Positions 53,324 through 62,513 of a stretch of DNA of 64,000 bases are shown piece after piece. The stretch spans positions 62,001-126,000 of the forward strand of contig CAMTOJ010000001.1 in NCBI GenBank assembly GCA_947074145.1. The letters run 5' to 3'. Both the position numbers and the translations under genes were made by a program. Each line of letters begins with the position of its first letter. Positions within the stretch are counted from its first letter, which is position 1. The DNA is from an uncultured Bacteroidales bacterium. GTDB taxonomy: Bacteria; Bacteroidota; Bacteroidia; Bacteroidales; JAUNSR01. A model generated the notes under the pieces. That model worked only from the letters and a program-made list of their open reading frames with translations. It made no database searches and was not told the DNA's origin.

Positions 53324-54043
53324 TTATAAGAATTTTTGCAAATCCTTAAGTTTTATGTATCCTTCATATATAGCTTTTCCGAAAATTACTGCCGGAATGC
53401 CATTCTCCTCCAGAATCTCGATATCTCTTATATTACTGATTCCTCCCGAAGCTATCAGATATATATCTGGAAACATTTGAAGCATCTCTTTATATAGAAT
53501 CAAAGATGGACCCTGAAGCATACCATCTTTGCTGATATCTGTACTAATCACTTTTCTTATACCTCTGTCAAAATAATTTTTGATAAACTTATCCCAATGA
53601 AGATCGGATCTCTCAAGCCATCCGCTAACTGATATATTTTTCCCTTTAACATCGGCTCCAAGAATAATTTTATTGTGTCCGTATTTCATAATCCAACTTG
53701 TAAATATCTCTGAATTTTTCACTGCAATACTTCCACCGGTTATCATATCGGCTCCACTACCAAAAGCGATATCAAGATCCTTATCACTTTTCAGACCACC
53801 ACCAAAATCAATGGTTAATGATGTATTGTTGGCAATCTTCTCAAGCACTTTCCAATTCACTATATGGCTTGCTTTTGCCCCATCAAGATCAACTAAGTGC
53901 AATCGTTTAATTCCATTGAATTCAAACTCCTTTGCTACTTCAAGCGGATCTTCATTATATATCTTCTTTGTTGAATAATCTCCCTGGGAAAGTCTTACAC
54001 ATTTTCCCTCTATTATATCAATTGCCGGAATTATCTCTATCAT
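53324..54043 (-). CDS. hisA: phosphoribosylformimino-5-aminoimidazole carboxamide ribotide isomerase
   Basis: HisA isomerises ProFAR to PRFAR, the substrate of HisHF. The protein is 239 aa. The catalytic Asp8 is in [20 protein letters not shown]. The pair of half-barrel phosphate motifs ([16 protein letters not shown]), [14 protein letters not shown] with the second catalytic Asp, and the ending [13 protein letters not shown] are all seen. It is separated from hisH by 6 bp. Confidence 0.96.
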   Translation of the reverse strand: MIEIIPAIDIIEGKCVRLSQGDYSTKKIYNEDPLEVAKEFEFNGIKRLHLVDLDGAKASHIVNWKVLEKIANNTSLTIDFGGGLKSDKDLDIAFGSGADMITGGSIAVKNSEIFTSWIMKYGHNKIILGADVKGKNISVSGWLERSDLHWDKFIKNYFDRGIRKVISTDISKDGMLQGPSLILYKEMLQMFPDIYLIASGGISNIRDIEILEENGIPAVIFGKAIYEGYIKLKDLQKFL

Positions 54044-54049
54044 TAAAAT

Positions 54050-54640
54050 CTACTTTAAATTGATGAAGTTTTTCAAAATACTTTCCCCTACATCTCCACT
54101 CTTTTCTGCGTGAAACTGAGTAGCATAGAAGTTTCTTTTATTTAATGCAGCACTAAATGGTTCAATATAATCAGTACTGGCTATTGTAAACTCATTGACC
54201 GGGACATAGAAACTGTGTACATAGTAAACAAATTTTCCCTCATGTTCCCTTGTTATTATACTCTCTTTCTCTATTCTCAGATTATTCCACCCCATATGTG
54301 GAATCTTATTTATACCGTCAGGTTTAAAACCTTTAACAGGTGCATCAAAAATACCAAGGCAATCAACATCTCCCTCCTCTGAATTGGCACACATAAGTTG
54401 CATTCCTATGCAAATACCTAATACAGGTTGCTTTAGATCTTTAATCAATAGATCCAGTTTATGATGCTTCAGGTATTCCATTGTGGATTTTGCTTCTCCT
54501 ACTCCGGGGAAAATCACCTTGTCAGCCTTTGCTATCATCTCCTTATCATCAGTAACAATAGCATCGACCCCTATTCTTTTCATTGCACAGTCAACTGAAT
54601 AAATATTTCCTGCATTATACTTTATTATTGCAACTTTCAT
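54050..54640 (-). CDS. hisH: imidazole glycerol phosphate synthase, glutaminase subunit
   Basis: HisH hydrolyses glutamine and channels ammonia to HisF. The protein is 196 aa, a class I amidotransferase. The nucleophile is Cys77 (LGICIGMQLM), with the triad His and Glu in FYATQFHAEKSGDVG. The oxyanion loop PGVGEA is present. It is the only glutamine amidotransferase visible in the window, but HisH is specific for HisF and not a credible substitute for the missing TrpG. It is the first gene of the his group; its leader of about 100 nt has no His codon run. Confidence 0.96.
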   Translation of the reverse strand: MKVAIIKYNAGNIYSVDCAMKRIGVDAIVTDDKEMIAKADKVIFPGVGEAKSTMEYLKHHKLDLLIKDLKQPVLGICIGMQLMCANSEEGDVDCLGIFDAPVKGFKPDGINKIPHMGWNNLRIEKESIITREHEGKFVYYVHSFYVPVNEFTIASTDYIEPFSAALNKRNFYATQFHAEKSGDVGESILKNFINLK

Positions 54641-54750
54641 ATTGTTTGATTACTTACTTTTTCAGTCTTTCTTAACACCTTTATTTGCTGTATAAAACAG
54701 TTTATTTATTATGTGTTTATTAAAATTTACAAAGAATAATTTAACTGCCG

Positions 54751-54758
54751 CAAATATA
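54751..54758 (-). promoter_or_regulatory. -7 box of the his operon
   Basis: On the minus strand TATATTTG matches TAnnTTTG exactly. Transcription would start near 54744, with a leader of about 104 nt before hisH. Confidence 0.5.
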
Positions 54759-54873
54759 ACTAATTACTAATAAAATCCCCCTTTTTAGTTACATAAATGC
54801 CTTTATACAGCATTTAAATTGTCATTTTATAATATAGGAAACTTTTGCTATTCGGTTTCTTATAAAATAAATA

Positions 54874-54904
54874 GGGTGTTGCAAGTTCTAATTCTGCAAC
54901 ACCC
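54874..54904 (-). terminator. hairpin after the beta-helix lipoprotein gene
   Basis: A perfect 10-bp GC-rich stem (gggtgttgca / tgcaacaccc, loop of 11 nt) is followed on the minus strand by TATTTATTTT. It ends the five-gene GH5-to-beta-helix group, 36 bp after the stop. Confidence 0.75.
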
Positions 54905-54939
54905 CGTATTCTTTAAATATTATTTCTTAAAATAATTAT

Positions 54940-56496
54940 TTACATCTCTATAAGCATTTTATTAATGGTTGTTGTTGTAAATAATTTCCCATTTGAATAA
55001 ATACCATTCTCATTTAAGCCATAAAAATATTCACCATTTAATATATTACCACCTGTATATATATTTATCTGTTTATTCAGCAAAAGCTGTGGCGAAGAAA
55101 TCAATGTATTATTTGAATATCCTATTTCATCAGGGATAATGAAAGTTATAATATCATAATTCGATTCATCTCTGATGCTAAATATATCTCCTTTGTTAAA
55201 TTGTTGAGTCAAAAGCAATGATGGTTGTGTTGAAACATTTTGGTTTGGTTTCGTTGTAGATGTTCCAATTCCCACAAAAATTCCACCTGTAACCTTAAAT
55301 GTATTTGTGCCACAATCAAAACCGCATTCTGATTCTCCAGCTCCAATTGCAATAATCTTACCACCGTTTATTGTGATTTTTCCATTACTGTCGATCCCAT
55401 CATTTCCGGTACTTAAGGAATAGATTTTGCCCCCATAAAAAGTCATATCAGTTCCTGAATTTAGTCCATTATCGAATACTTCAACAACAATCTCACCATC
55501 ATATATATTCATCGCTTTTTTACTCTCAATCCCCTCATTTTCCTCCTTATCGGCCAGAATTTTTACTTTACCGGCAGTCATTGTATAATCACCAATACTT
55601 CTTATCCCTTTTCCGTTAATCAGATTAACTTTTATATCAATATCTCCTCCATTAACAATAATATCCGGTTTGATTTTAGAGGATGTACCTCGATAAGATG
55701 TTGCCAGTCCTTTATCGTCACATTCAATCTTGATAGTACCACCATTGATTATAATTCTTCCGGCCTCACATTCTACACCGTCGCTTTTTGCTTTTATTTC
55801 AAGGTTTCCGTCCTCTATAGCAACCTCGTCATTAGCATGAATACCATCTGTAAAGGCATCGAGAAATATATTCCCATCAATAATACTAACATAAGCATCA
55901 CTACATATTGAATGACTACTATTACTTTTTATGGTCAGCGTAGCAAGTGAATCCCCTCCAATAATAATTTTTCCTTCAGCAAACATGCATCCCTTTTGAT
56001 CTTCAATAGGATCTTCGGGTGCCTGATAAGAATATGCATCTTCAAAAATATTTTTACTTCTACCAAACATATACATATATGCCCTTTTCTTTGACTGTAT
56101 GTTAATTGCCGGCCCCCTCTGATTTTTAATCTCAATCTGATTGAATACAAGATTAAAATCGTGTGCACTATATACTTTAAACATACCGTCATCAGTTTTT
56201 CCTGAAATTACATACTCTATGGTATCGTTAATTATCGAATTAATGATGACATCATTTCCTTTAATGGATACAGATACACTATCATCCGTAATATATTTTT
56301 TTACCGATATTGTATCCGCCCAATCTATATAAATCACTTTTGTAGAATCTAATAAGGGAACATATGAGCTTTTATCATGTTCCAAAGGATCTTTATTGGA
56401 TTCCTCTTTTTCATCATCAGCAAATGGGTCACTAAGACACGAAGTTATCGTCAGAGCCATCACAATGAATGGCAATATGTTTTTGAATTTCATCAT
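54940..56496 (-). CDS. carbohydrate-binding beta-helix lipoprotein (Cthe_2159-like)
   Basis: This 518-aa surface lipoprotein (lipobox LTITSC, Cys20) has a long parallel beta-helix core (residues about 115-410). The core is a series of strand-turn repeats with the rule (I/V)xxGxIxIxxxxDGIxSxG, e.g. SDGIHANDEVAIEDGNLEIK, NDGIDSNGKITINGGKII and SDGVECEAGRIIINGG. This layout and the acidic Ca-binding-like turns match the Cthe_2159 family, described as polygalacturonate/cellulose-binding and calcium-binding. The C-terminal 100 residues form a separate beta-rich piece. It has no catalytic motif I can identify. It follows the DUF2490-like gene by 23 bp in the same transcriptional direction as the VTC and DUF4956 genes, with which this family often clusters. 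Confidence 0.82.
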   Translation of the reverse strand: MMKFKNILPFIVMALTITSCLSDPFADDEKEESNKDPLEHDKSSYVPLLDSTKVIYIDWADTISVKKYITDDSVSVSIKGNDVIINSIINDTIEYVISGKTDDGMFKVYSAHDFNLVFNQIEIKNQRGPAINIQSKKRAYMYMFGRSKNIFEDAYSYQAPEDPIEDQKGCMFAEGKIIIGGDSLATLTIKSNSSHSICSDAYVSIIDGNIFLDAFTDGIHANDEVAIEDGNLEIKAKSDGVECEAGRIIINGGTIKIECDDKGLATSYRGTSSKIKPDIIVNGGDIDIKVNLINGKGIRSIGDYTMTAGKVKILADKEENEGIESKKAMNIYDGEIVVEVFDNGLNSGTDMTFYGGKIYSLSTGNDGIDSNGKITINGGKIIAIGAGESECGFDCGTNTFKVTGGIFVGIGTSTTKPNQNVSTQPSLLLTQQFNKGDIFSIRDESNYDIITFIIPDEIGYSNNTLISSPQLLLNKQINIYTGGNILNGEYFYGLNENGIYSNGKLFTTTTINKMLIEM

Positions 56497-56519
56497 ATGA
56501 TAAGTGATTTATAAATTTA

Positions 56520-57200
56520 TTATAATTTGAAATTATATCCAATACATATACAATGCTCTATATCACCTTCTTCGGGTATTGCATAGTCGGTATACCGGTA
56601 AGAAACTGACAAAGAGTTCTTTTTATTTAATTTGTATAACGTTCCTGCTTCGTAACGTAATCTGTCAATGTAATCTTTTCTTGGATCATTGAGTGTATTA
56701 TACATCTCTGCAGCAATAAAGGGTTCAAATGGAGATTTTCGGATATTATAATCAATCTCAAATTTACTCCTTAGTATAAACTTCGGATTAGCTCTTTTAG
56801 CTGTTTCCTTCACTCCAACACGATAAGTACTCTGGAAACGTTCACGTAAAGAGAATTTTAATCTGTTGTATTTATAACTACCCGTAAGATATCCCATGTA
56901 TCTGTGACGCTCTTCCCAACCTTTTTTATCATGATTGAAACGGATATAATTGTATGATGCTCCAACCTTAATATATTGATTAAAACGATAGCTCAAATCA
57001 CCACCGAATGCAAATCGGTCAACCTCTTTCAAGTCTTCTCTTTGTCGCCATTCAGCCGAAAGGGAGGCATCAAGTTTTTTGAAAAACCTTTTGGAAATCT
57101 CTGCCTCTAATACAGATCCAATATTCGATGATTGTGAAAAAGCAGTAGTCGATATGCAGCAAATTAATGCGGCAAGATAATTCTTTATATTAATTCTCAT
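56520..57200 (-). CDS. DUF2490-like outer-membrane beta-barrel protein
   Basis: This 226-aa protein has a signal peptide (residues 1 to about 22, ending TTAFSQSS). It continues as alternating amphipathic strands (e.g. RFNQYIKVGASYNYIRF, YKYNRLKFSLRERFQSTYRVG, NKKNSLSVSYRYTDYAIP), ending with aromatic FKL, the standard C-terminal signature of an outer-membrane barrel. The pattern R-x-R-E-R with a KAN/KPKFILRSKFEIDY strand resembles DUF2490 porin-like proteins. It lies 23 bp before the beta-helix lipoprotein gene and 90 bp after DUF4956. It may provide an outer-membrane pore or anchor for the neighbouring proteins (inferred). Confidence 0.75.
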   Translation of the reverse strand: MRINIKNYLAALICCISTTAFSQSSNIGSVLEAEISKRFFKKLDASLSAEWRQREDLKEVDRFAFGGDLSYRFNQYIKVGASYNYIRFNHDKKGWEERHRYMGYLTGSYKYNRLKFSLRERFQSTYRVGVKETAKRANPKFILRSKFEIDYNIRKSPFEPFIAAEMYNTLNDPRKDYIDRLRYEAGTLYKLNKKNSLSVSYRYTDYAIPEEGDIEHCICIGYNFKL

Positions 57201-57290
57201 GTCTTTTCCTTTTTATTGCATCTTATGTGACAAAAGTTTATGTAAAGAATATACCTCCTTACATAAACTTTAATCTCATTCTTTAATATT

Positions 57291-57983
57291 TTATTCTCCC
57301 TCTCTTGGAAACTTGGTAGTTAGATCTACACTATTAATCTCCATCGCATCGGAATTATAATAAACTTTTATAAACGCTGCATCTCTTATAAAATCGACAT
57401 GTCCTATCTCAATTTTCTGAATATCAACTCCAATTCTTTTTCTTAGATCTTCTAATAACTCTTCTCTCCTGTCTGGTGTTATAAGATGAATTTTATCATA
57501 TAAAACAAGCTTACTTGATGTATGCTTAAGATATCTTTCGCTCTCAAGAGCCCAAGTTGCTAAGATAAATATCGCATTTACCACAAAAAGTTCCACATAA
57601 CTGACCTGAATAGAGAGAGCGTTGATTACTGAAATTGCAGTAATAACAAATAAATAGGTCATCTCTCTGATTGGAACAGATTCTGTTCTGTACCTTATAA
57701 TACCAAAGATTGCAAATACTCCAAGAGCAAATCCAATTTTAAGTTTGACACTCCCCAATAAAAATATAAGGAAATATATACTTAAACTTATAAGAGTAAA
57801 CGTAAAATAATAATCACGTCTTTTACACTTAGGATAATAAAAGCAACTTATAATTATTCCCGCTACTATTGTGTTTACTGCAAAGCGAAAAAGCATCTGC
57901 CATAAACTTTCACCATCTAATACAGGTGTTCCGAAGAGCATTGGTCCCTGTTCTTCTAAAATTTCAGTCAATTGATCCATCAT
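57291..57983 (-). CDS. DUF4956 inner-membrane protein
   Basis: This 230-aa protein has four to five hydrophobic segments between residues about 30 and 145. They include the hallmark GFALGVFAIFGIIRYRTESVPIREMTYLFVI of the DUF4956 family. A C-terminal cytosolic domain follows (residues about 150-230; DRREELLEDLRKRIGVDIQKIEIGHVDFIRDAAFIKVYY), with a ferredoxin-like alternation of helix and strand. It is coupled to the VTC protein upstream (57-bp gap). DUF4956 with a VTC-domain protein is a recurrent bacterial pair of unknown function; a complex that makes or uses polyphosphate at the membrane is a reasonable hypothesis. Confidence 0.9.
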   Translation of the reverse strand: MMDQLTEILEEQGPMLFGTPVLDGESLWQMLFRFAVNTIVAGIIISCFYYPKCKRRDYYFTFTLISLSIYFLIFLLGSVKLKIGFALGVFAIFGIIRYRTESVPIREMTYLFVITAISVINALSIQVSYVELFVVNAIFILATWALESERYLKHTSSKLVLYDKIHLITPDRREELLEDLRKRIGVDIQKIEIGHVDFIRDAAFIKVYYNSDAMEINSVDLTTKFPREGE

Positions 57984-58040
57984 TTCTTTTTGATCTTTAT
58001 AAATAAGTATAATGTGTTTTATAGATTCAGAATCTATATA

Positions 58041-58829
58041 TTAGATTTTTTGTAAAAATTTGTTCTGGTACTTTGATAACTTTTCAAGGAATATAAAATT
58101 CTTCTTGAATCGATTTTTCTTTATATCCGGATTAGTTAATGCCGCTCCTATACAATATTTACTGAAACTTTGTTTTTGGATGCTATAATCCGGTAAAATA
58201 CTTTTTAGAGGTGAGGGTTGATTGCCATCTTGTTTCAATTCTATCACGACTAAATTGTTAATCTTTACTTTAGATCCTGATATAAAGTTATTGAAACTGA
58301 GATTCATATCAATTGTCAATCTCTCTGTCTTATCTTTATTTACCATCGTGATTCGGTCAAAATTATTCTCTAAATGAGGAACTAAGTCATCACTTGAATA
58401 TAGAGCTGTATTTTCAAGAAATTCCACGGCATTGCCGGCATAAAGATAATTTTCGGCTTCTGCTTCTACTCGAATTCGTTTTTTTGCAGTTCGGCCTTTA
58501 TTGTTTTTCAATTTGACTTCAAGAAAACACTCTCTGCTTTCAGTGTATTCTCTCATCCTAACTTTTTTCCTTGTTTTTCTCCCATTATGATGATTTAGAT
58601 ACATATCATATGCACCTGTGTCATAATATATTGTGTGATAAAAGCCGTAGCGTCGGCCTTCAATATCTTGAAGAAAATAATTTTGTTTTAAGAATGGAAT
58701 AAGACGAAGAAAATTGTCATAGGATGTTACAAATTTTGTATCTATCCTATTCATCAACCTCACACTATCCATCTCCTGCAATGAAATTGGAAAGAAATCC
58801 TCTAATAGTCGATCTAATGTGTTTTCCAT
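58041..58829 (-). CDS. VTC-domain (polyphosphate polymerase-type) protein
   Basis: This 262-aa protein has the fold of the VTC triphosphate-tunnel metalloenzyme domain that makes polyphosphate in yeast Vtc4. Tunnel residues are visible: RxDTKF near the start, YYDT, KTRKKVRMREY, ECFLEVKLK, KKRIRV, RLTIDMNL, VVIELKQDG and the late QSFSKYCIG. Nothing resembles SPX or transmembrane segments, so the bacterial version is a bare soluble domain of about 220 residues with a basic tail (DIKKNRFKKNF). It is the first gene of the VTC-DUF4956-DUF2490-beta-helix group, about 130 bp after GH5. Confidence 0.85.
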   Translation of the reverse strand: MENTLDRLLEDFFPISLQEMDSVRLMNRIDTKFVTSYDNFLRLIPFLKQNYFLQDIEGRRYGFYHTIYYDTGAYDMYLNHHNGRKTRKKVRMREYTESRECFLEVKLKNNKGRTAKKRIRVEAEAENYLYAGNAVEFLENTALYSSDDLVPHLENNFDRITMVNKDKTERLTIDMNLSFNNFISGSKVKINNLVVIELKQDGNQPSPLKSILPDYSIQKQSFSKYCIGAALTNPDIKKNRFKKNFIFLEKLSKYQNKFLQKI

Positions 58830-58888
58830 AATCTATAATTGTTTTGTAAATAAAACATAAATAATCCATATGCTCAAAACATAAATGT

Positions 58889-58915
58889 TTAAAAGTGTAT
58901 AATTAATACTTTTAA
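58889..58915. promoter_or_regulatory. inverted repeat between GH5 and VTC genes
   Basis: TTAAAAGT and ACTTTTAA (8 bp, spacer 11) lie 60 bp before the VTC start and 47 bp after the GH5 stop. It could be a weak terminator or an operator. Support is low. Confidence 0.3.
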
Positions 58916-58962
58916 TACGTGTTTTAGTAAAAAAATGTGTCAATAATTGGGGAATACTATAA

Positions 58963-60144
58963 TTAATCTACCTGTTTAATATTCGCATAGTTTATCAGGG
59001 TATTTGCAATTGAAGGATATTTCCATGTCAATCTCTCTCTTTGAAATATACAGAAATTCTCACCACCTTTTTCTTCTCCCATATTATCCCACCATGCACA
59101 AACGATACCGTTCCTTGATGCTTCTTTCACATAGTGTGTTGCCTGAGCTACTCGCTGTTCTGTATTTTCAAGATTAGAAGTACCCCACTCGCCTAAAATT
59201 ACACCTACACCTTTTTTTGTAAATTTATTTGCCAAACACTCCATTGTGTTGGTTATTTCATATTTATCCTCTTCAGTAAACTCACTCTGCTCTCCGGTAA
59301 GGCTCATTCCATTTGGAGCATAATAATGCACCGATAATAATATTCTGTTGTCATATTCAGAATTATCATTTGGAAGTTTAAAATCATCAGCGAGAGCATA
59401 CTGTATATTTGCAGCTATGGAAGGAACTAATAAAAATCGCTTACTATTATTTCCTCCTGTCTCCCTTACGGCATCCACAAATACCTGATTAGCATCATTT
59501 AGATTAATTATAATATTCCGACATGCCGGATTCCATTCTTCATAATAAAAAGGATTGGCTGTATTACCGTTGATAGTTTCCCCTTTTTCGGGACGAGGTT
59601 CATTAAGTCCCTCAAATATCACATGATGATCATAATCCTTAAAACACTCTGCTACTTGTTTCCAGATTGTTGACAGATAAACTCTTGATTGAGCTCTATA
59701 TTTAGTACCCATATCATAAAACTTATTATTATCATCGTTTGGATTATTATCGTGATGGCTATTTATTATTACATACATACCCTCACTTATACAGTAATCA
59801 ACAACCTCTTTATATCTTGAAAGCAATTCATTAGATATTTGCAATTGATCATCACAAGTCCCGGAATAAGATATTGGTAATCTCACAAGATTGAACCCTT
59901 TCTCTTTTAACTTCTTTATCATCTGATGTGTTGTTTTTGGTGCCCCCCAATTTGTTTCAGATTGTCCATCTAAAGCCGCATCAAACGTATTACCCAAGTT
60001 CCAGCCCGCTTTCATATCTGTCATCAGATCAAATACAGATATATCCCATGTATCCTCAGACACAGAATCTTCATTTTTATTTTTTCCATTTGTACACGAT
60101 AGAAGTATCACAGATAATGATAAACTTAAAAACACATTTTTCAT
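58963..60144 (-). CDS. GH5-family endoglucanase-type lipoprotein
   Basis: This is a GH5 beta-glycanase with a lipoprotein signal (VILLSC, Cys17 using the start I chose). The track starts 26 codons earlier, but the ATG at 60144 (MKNVFLSLSLSVILLSC) begins the signal peptide. The conserved GWNLGNTFDAALDG and ETNWGAPKTTHQMIKKLKEKGFNLVRLPISYSG open the barrel. The acid/base Glu is in FEGLNEPRP and the nucleophile Glu in VILGEWGTSN. This set fits GH5 subfamily-4-like enzymes that cleave cellulose, xyloglucan or mixed-linkage glucans; the exact substrate is not decided. No SusC/SusD pair is adjacent. It lies upstream of the VTC group on the same strand, with a possible break between them. Confidence 0.9.
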   Translation of the reverse strand: MKNVFLSLSLSVILLSCTNGKNKNEDSVSEDTWDISVFDLMTDMKAGWNLGNTFDAALDGQSETNWGAPKTTHQMIKKLKEKGFNLVRLPISYSGTCDDQLQISNELLSRYKEVVDYCISEGMYVIINSHHDNNPNDDNNKFYDMGTKYRAQSRVYLSTIWKQVAECFKDYDHHVIFEGLNEPRPEKGETINGNTANPFYYEEWNPACRNIIINLNDANQVFVDAVRETGGNNSKRFLLVPSIAANIQYALADDFKLPNDNSEYDNRILLSVHYYAPNGMSLTGEQSEFTEEDKYEITNTMECLANKFTKKGVGVILGEWGTSNLENTEQRVAQATHYVKEASRNGIVCAWWDNMGEEKGGENFCIFQRERLTWKYPSIANTLINYANIKQVD

Positions 60145-60495
60145 ATTCCAGTTATATATTAAATTTTTAGATAAGGCATAGTAACGAAACCTGTTCAATT
60201 TTTTTTGTTTACAATTAAACACTTATAAATTGATTAATATCATATAGTAAAAATATGATAAATTTATAATCGTTGACATGATAATCTTATAAAAATAGTT
60301 GGACTCACCTGAATATCAGACAAATCTACATTTTTGTACTTTTTAATTAAAATTACATCTTAAATGTAGTTTTTTCACACCTAAATTCCTAACCCCCTAA
60401 TATATAAACACTTATATTTTTGACACAAATATTGAAACTATTATTGCGATAATTGCTTTTTGATGTTTTTTTTGAAAACGGATTATATAGTATAA
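60145..60495. other. intergenic region upstream of GH5, with palindrome
   Basis: This 351-bp AT-rich gap contains one perfect 8-bp inverted repeat, TATCATAT-AGTAAAA-ATATGATA (60238-60260), 94 bp upstream of the GH5 start. That is a candidate operator. I see no ORF, RNA gene or mobile-element end; the right end is where the truncated gene at 60496 begins. Confidence 0.4.
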
Positions 60496-61494
60496 CACCT
60501 CCTTCTTCAAGGCAAAAAACACAAAGGTGGCGAAGCAGAAGGCTGGAGTTGCGTAAATGGTGACCCTTACGAAGTGGTTTACGACCCTAACGAAATGGTT
60601 GTGATGGCTAATAAATATATTCCACCATTCCTGGCTCAACAAACAAATGTTATTATCCCTACCGAAGATGGTAAATACACTGCAAGCAATATCGTAATTA
60701 GTCGCAATGCTGATTATTATATGCCTGTAGATGTAACAGCCACATCGGCAGAGTTCTCTTACAAACCTTCTGTTTATGCGAACTCGCTTGGTGGATGGGA
60801 AGCAATGATGTTGCCTTTTGCATCAGATAACGTTTCGTCAACATCAAAAAAATTAATTAAACCATATACTACAACCGCAGATGGGGATTTTGTAGTGAAA
60901 TATGCATCTGACAATGGTGCCAAAATTGAGTTCGCTCTACCTGAAACAGATATTATTAACGCTCATGAACCATTTATAATCGCTATTCCTGAAACTATGA
61001 GTGGCGATGAAATAAAATTTGGAGCATCAGATGTTTTAATTGGTTCAACAACTCAAAAAACTGTTTCGGGTACATTAAACGGAACATTTGAAAAGATTCC
61101 TTATTCAGAAAACGACGTACTATATGTTTTAAACAGTACAGGTACTGAATTTGAACTGTTAACCAAAGGTTCAATCGCTCCGTTTGGCGCATTCTTCACT
61201 AAATTGTTGCCTGCAAAAGCTCAAACTTCAGTGTTAGCAATAGCTGAGCCGATAGTAGGAAAAGAGACACCGGGCGATCTGACAAGCATTGGTGAAACAG
61301 ATGCTAAAACAATAAGCATTTATGCTTACGATGGAGATATCTTCATTACAACCGGTGAAGATGAAATCATCACAATTTTCTCATCAATGGGTGCAACAGT
61401 AAAAACTGTTGAATGTAAAGCGGGAGAAACATATAAAATCTCAAATCTCCCACAAGGAATTTATATTGTTAAAGGCAAAAAAATTGTGATCTAA
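60496..61494 (+). pseudogene. 5'-truncated remnant of a large exported protein with C-terminal sorting-like domain
   Basis: The frame is open from 60496 (after a TAA at 60493) but has no signal peptide, and protein-like sequence already runs upstream of the track's GTG start at 60574 (QGKKHKGGEAEGWSCVNGDPYE). It encodes a beta-rich module (VIIPTEDGKYTASNIVISRNADYYMPVDV, about 200 residues). A C-terminal tail follows (DAKTISIYAYDGDIFITTGEDEIITIFSSMG...KISNLPQGIYIVKGKKIVI) like the sorting tails of type IX-type exported proteins. This matches the end of a bigger surface protein whose 5' part has been lost. It is followed by a good terminator. It might be expressed only if a nearby promoter reads into it. 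Alternative: a short exported protein with an unrecognised start. Confidence 0.6.
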
Positions 61495-61532
61495 TCAACA
61501 ATTAATCTCATATCACTTAATATAAATTGTTT

Positions 61533-61575
61533 AAGAAAGGCGGTACGCGTGAGCGTATCGCCTTTCTTTTTTTAC
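61533..61575 (+). terminator. terminator after the truncated gene
   Basis: The stem aagaaaggcggtacgc / gcgtatcgcctttctt with loop gtga and one wobble is followed by TTTTTTT. This is a strong terminator, suggesting the remnant was once a normal transcript end. Confidence 0.88.
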
Positions 61576-61706
61576 GATTATTAATCTGCAAGTTTATCTC
61601 AATTTAGGTAGTTGAAGAGACTCCTCTACTAAGTTATGTGGATTGGTATAGTAAAGCCATTAGATTTAAAAGTTTTTTAAGCCTCATAATATTTTCTTAA
61701 TAACAG

Positions 61707-61741
61707 AAAAAGGGTGTCCAAATAAATGAACACCCTTTTTT
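61707..61741. terminator. terminator of rpsP
   Basis: The stem aaaaagggtgt / acaccctttttt, with A and T flanks, lies just after the rpsP stop. It can function on either strand. Confidence 0.8.
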
Positions 61742-61762
61742 AATGCTATATAATAAAAATAA

Positions 61763-62296
61763 TTATTCAGCACTTTCAGCAGCAGGAGCCTCTTCAGCAG
61801 GAGCTTCAGCTTCTTTTTCCGCTTCAGCAGCAGCTTTTTCTGCTTTTTTAGCAGCAACAGCTTCAGCTTTAGCAGCGTTTACAGCTTTCTCAGCTTCAAG
61901 ACGAGCTTTAAGATCTGCTAATTTAGCATCACCTAATTTCGCTTTTGTAGCTTCTACTGTAGCTGTTTTGTTCTTCATCCATGCGTCAAACTTAACTTGA
62001 CATTCTTCCATAGAGAAAGCACCCTTTTTCACACCACCAAGAAGATGTTTCATCATGTAAACTCCTTCGTCAGAAAGAATGTTACGTGTTGTGTCTGTTG
62101 GTTGAGCTCCTGTCTGAACCCAATAAAGAGCTCTTTCGAAGTTCAGGTTGATTGTTGCAGGGTTTGTGTTAGGATTGTAAGAACCGATTCTTTCAATAAA
62201 CTTACCATCACGTGGTGCTCTGCTATCTGCAATTACGATTTGATAGAATGCGTAACCTTTACGACCATGACGTTGTAATCTGATCTTTGTAGCCAT
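61763..62296 (-). CDS. rpsP: 30S ribosomal protein S16 with Ala/Glu/Lys-rich tail
   Basis: S16 binds 16S rRNA in the small subunit. The conserved N-terminal domain (residues 1 to about 85) starts [42 protein letters not shown], a clean match. A C-terminal extension of about 90 residues follows. It is rich in Ala, Glu and Lys, probably helical ([30 protein letters not shown]). Such a tail is common in Bacteroidota S16 proteins and absent from E. coli S16 (82 aa). The promoter box TATCTTTG lies 42 bp upstream. The gene is not followed by rimM and trmD here, as in many other bacteria. Confidence 0.97.
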   Translation of the reverse strand: MATKIRLQRHGRKGYAFYQIVIADSRAPRDGKFIERIGSYNPNTNPATINLNFERALYWVQTGAQPTDTTRNILSDEGVYMMKHLLGGVKKGAFSMEECQVKFDAWMKNKTATVEATKAKLGDAKLADLKARLEAEKAVNAAKAEAVAAKKAEKAAAEAEKEAEAPAEEAPAAESAE

Positions 62297-62337
62297 TTTG
62301 AAAATGTATTAAATGTTTATAATAAAAATTTGCGTTG

Positions 62338-62345
62338 CAAAGATA
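62338..62345 (-). promoter_or_regulatory. -7 box of rpsP
   Basis: On the minus strand TATCTTTG is an exact TAnnTTTG match. Transcription would begin near 62332, giving a leader of about 36 nt. Confidence 0.6.
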
Positions 62346-62513
62346 GTAATATATTTATTATAATCTGTATTATCATTGCCAATATCTTTAATCAATATCA
62401 GTTTATAATCAAATATTTCATATCTAGATCAAAAAAAGTTGACTTAATGAACAACGTCAGACTCATAACGTTTAATTATTCAGAAATTATTAATTATCGA
62501 TAAAGAAAAAATT

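Noticed and set aside
54050-54640. HisH as a substitute for the missing TrpG
   Set aside because: Both are class I amidotransferases, but this protein has the HisH signature and lies in the his operon next to hisA and hisF; it is not a TrpG.
54641-54744. His attenuator leader upstream of hisH
   Set aside because: The leader has no run of His codons and no terminator hairpin, so I see no attenuation there.
60412-60642. 76-aa minus-strand ORF near the truncated gene
   Set aside because: It overlaps the coding-like frame of the remnant and has no family resemblance.
61743-62000. Ala/Ser-rich 85-aa ORF antisense to rpsP
   Set aside because: It arises from the Ala/Glu/Lys-rich codons of the S16 tail read on the other strand.
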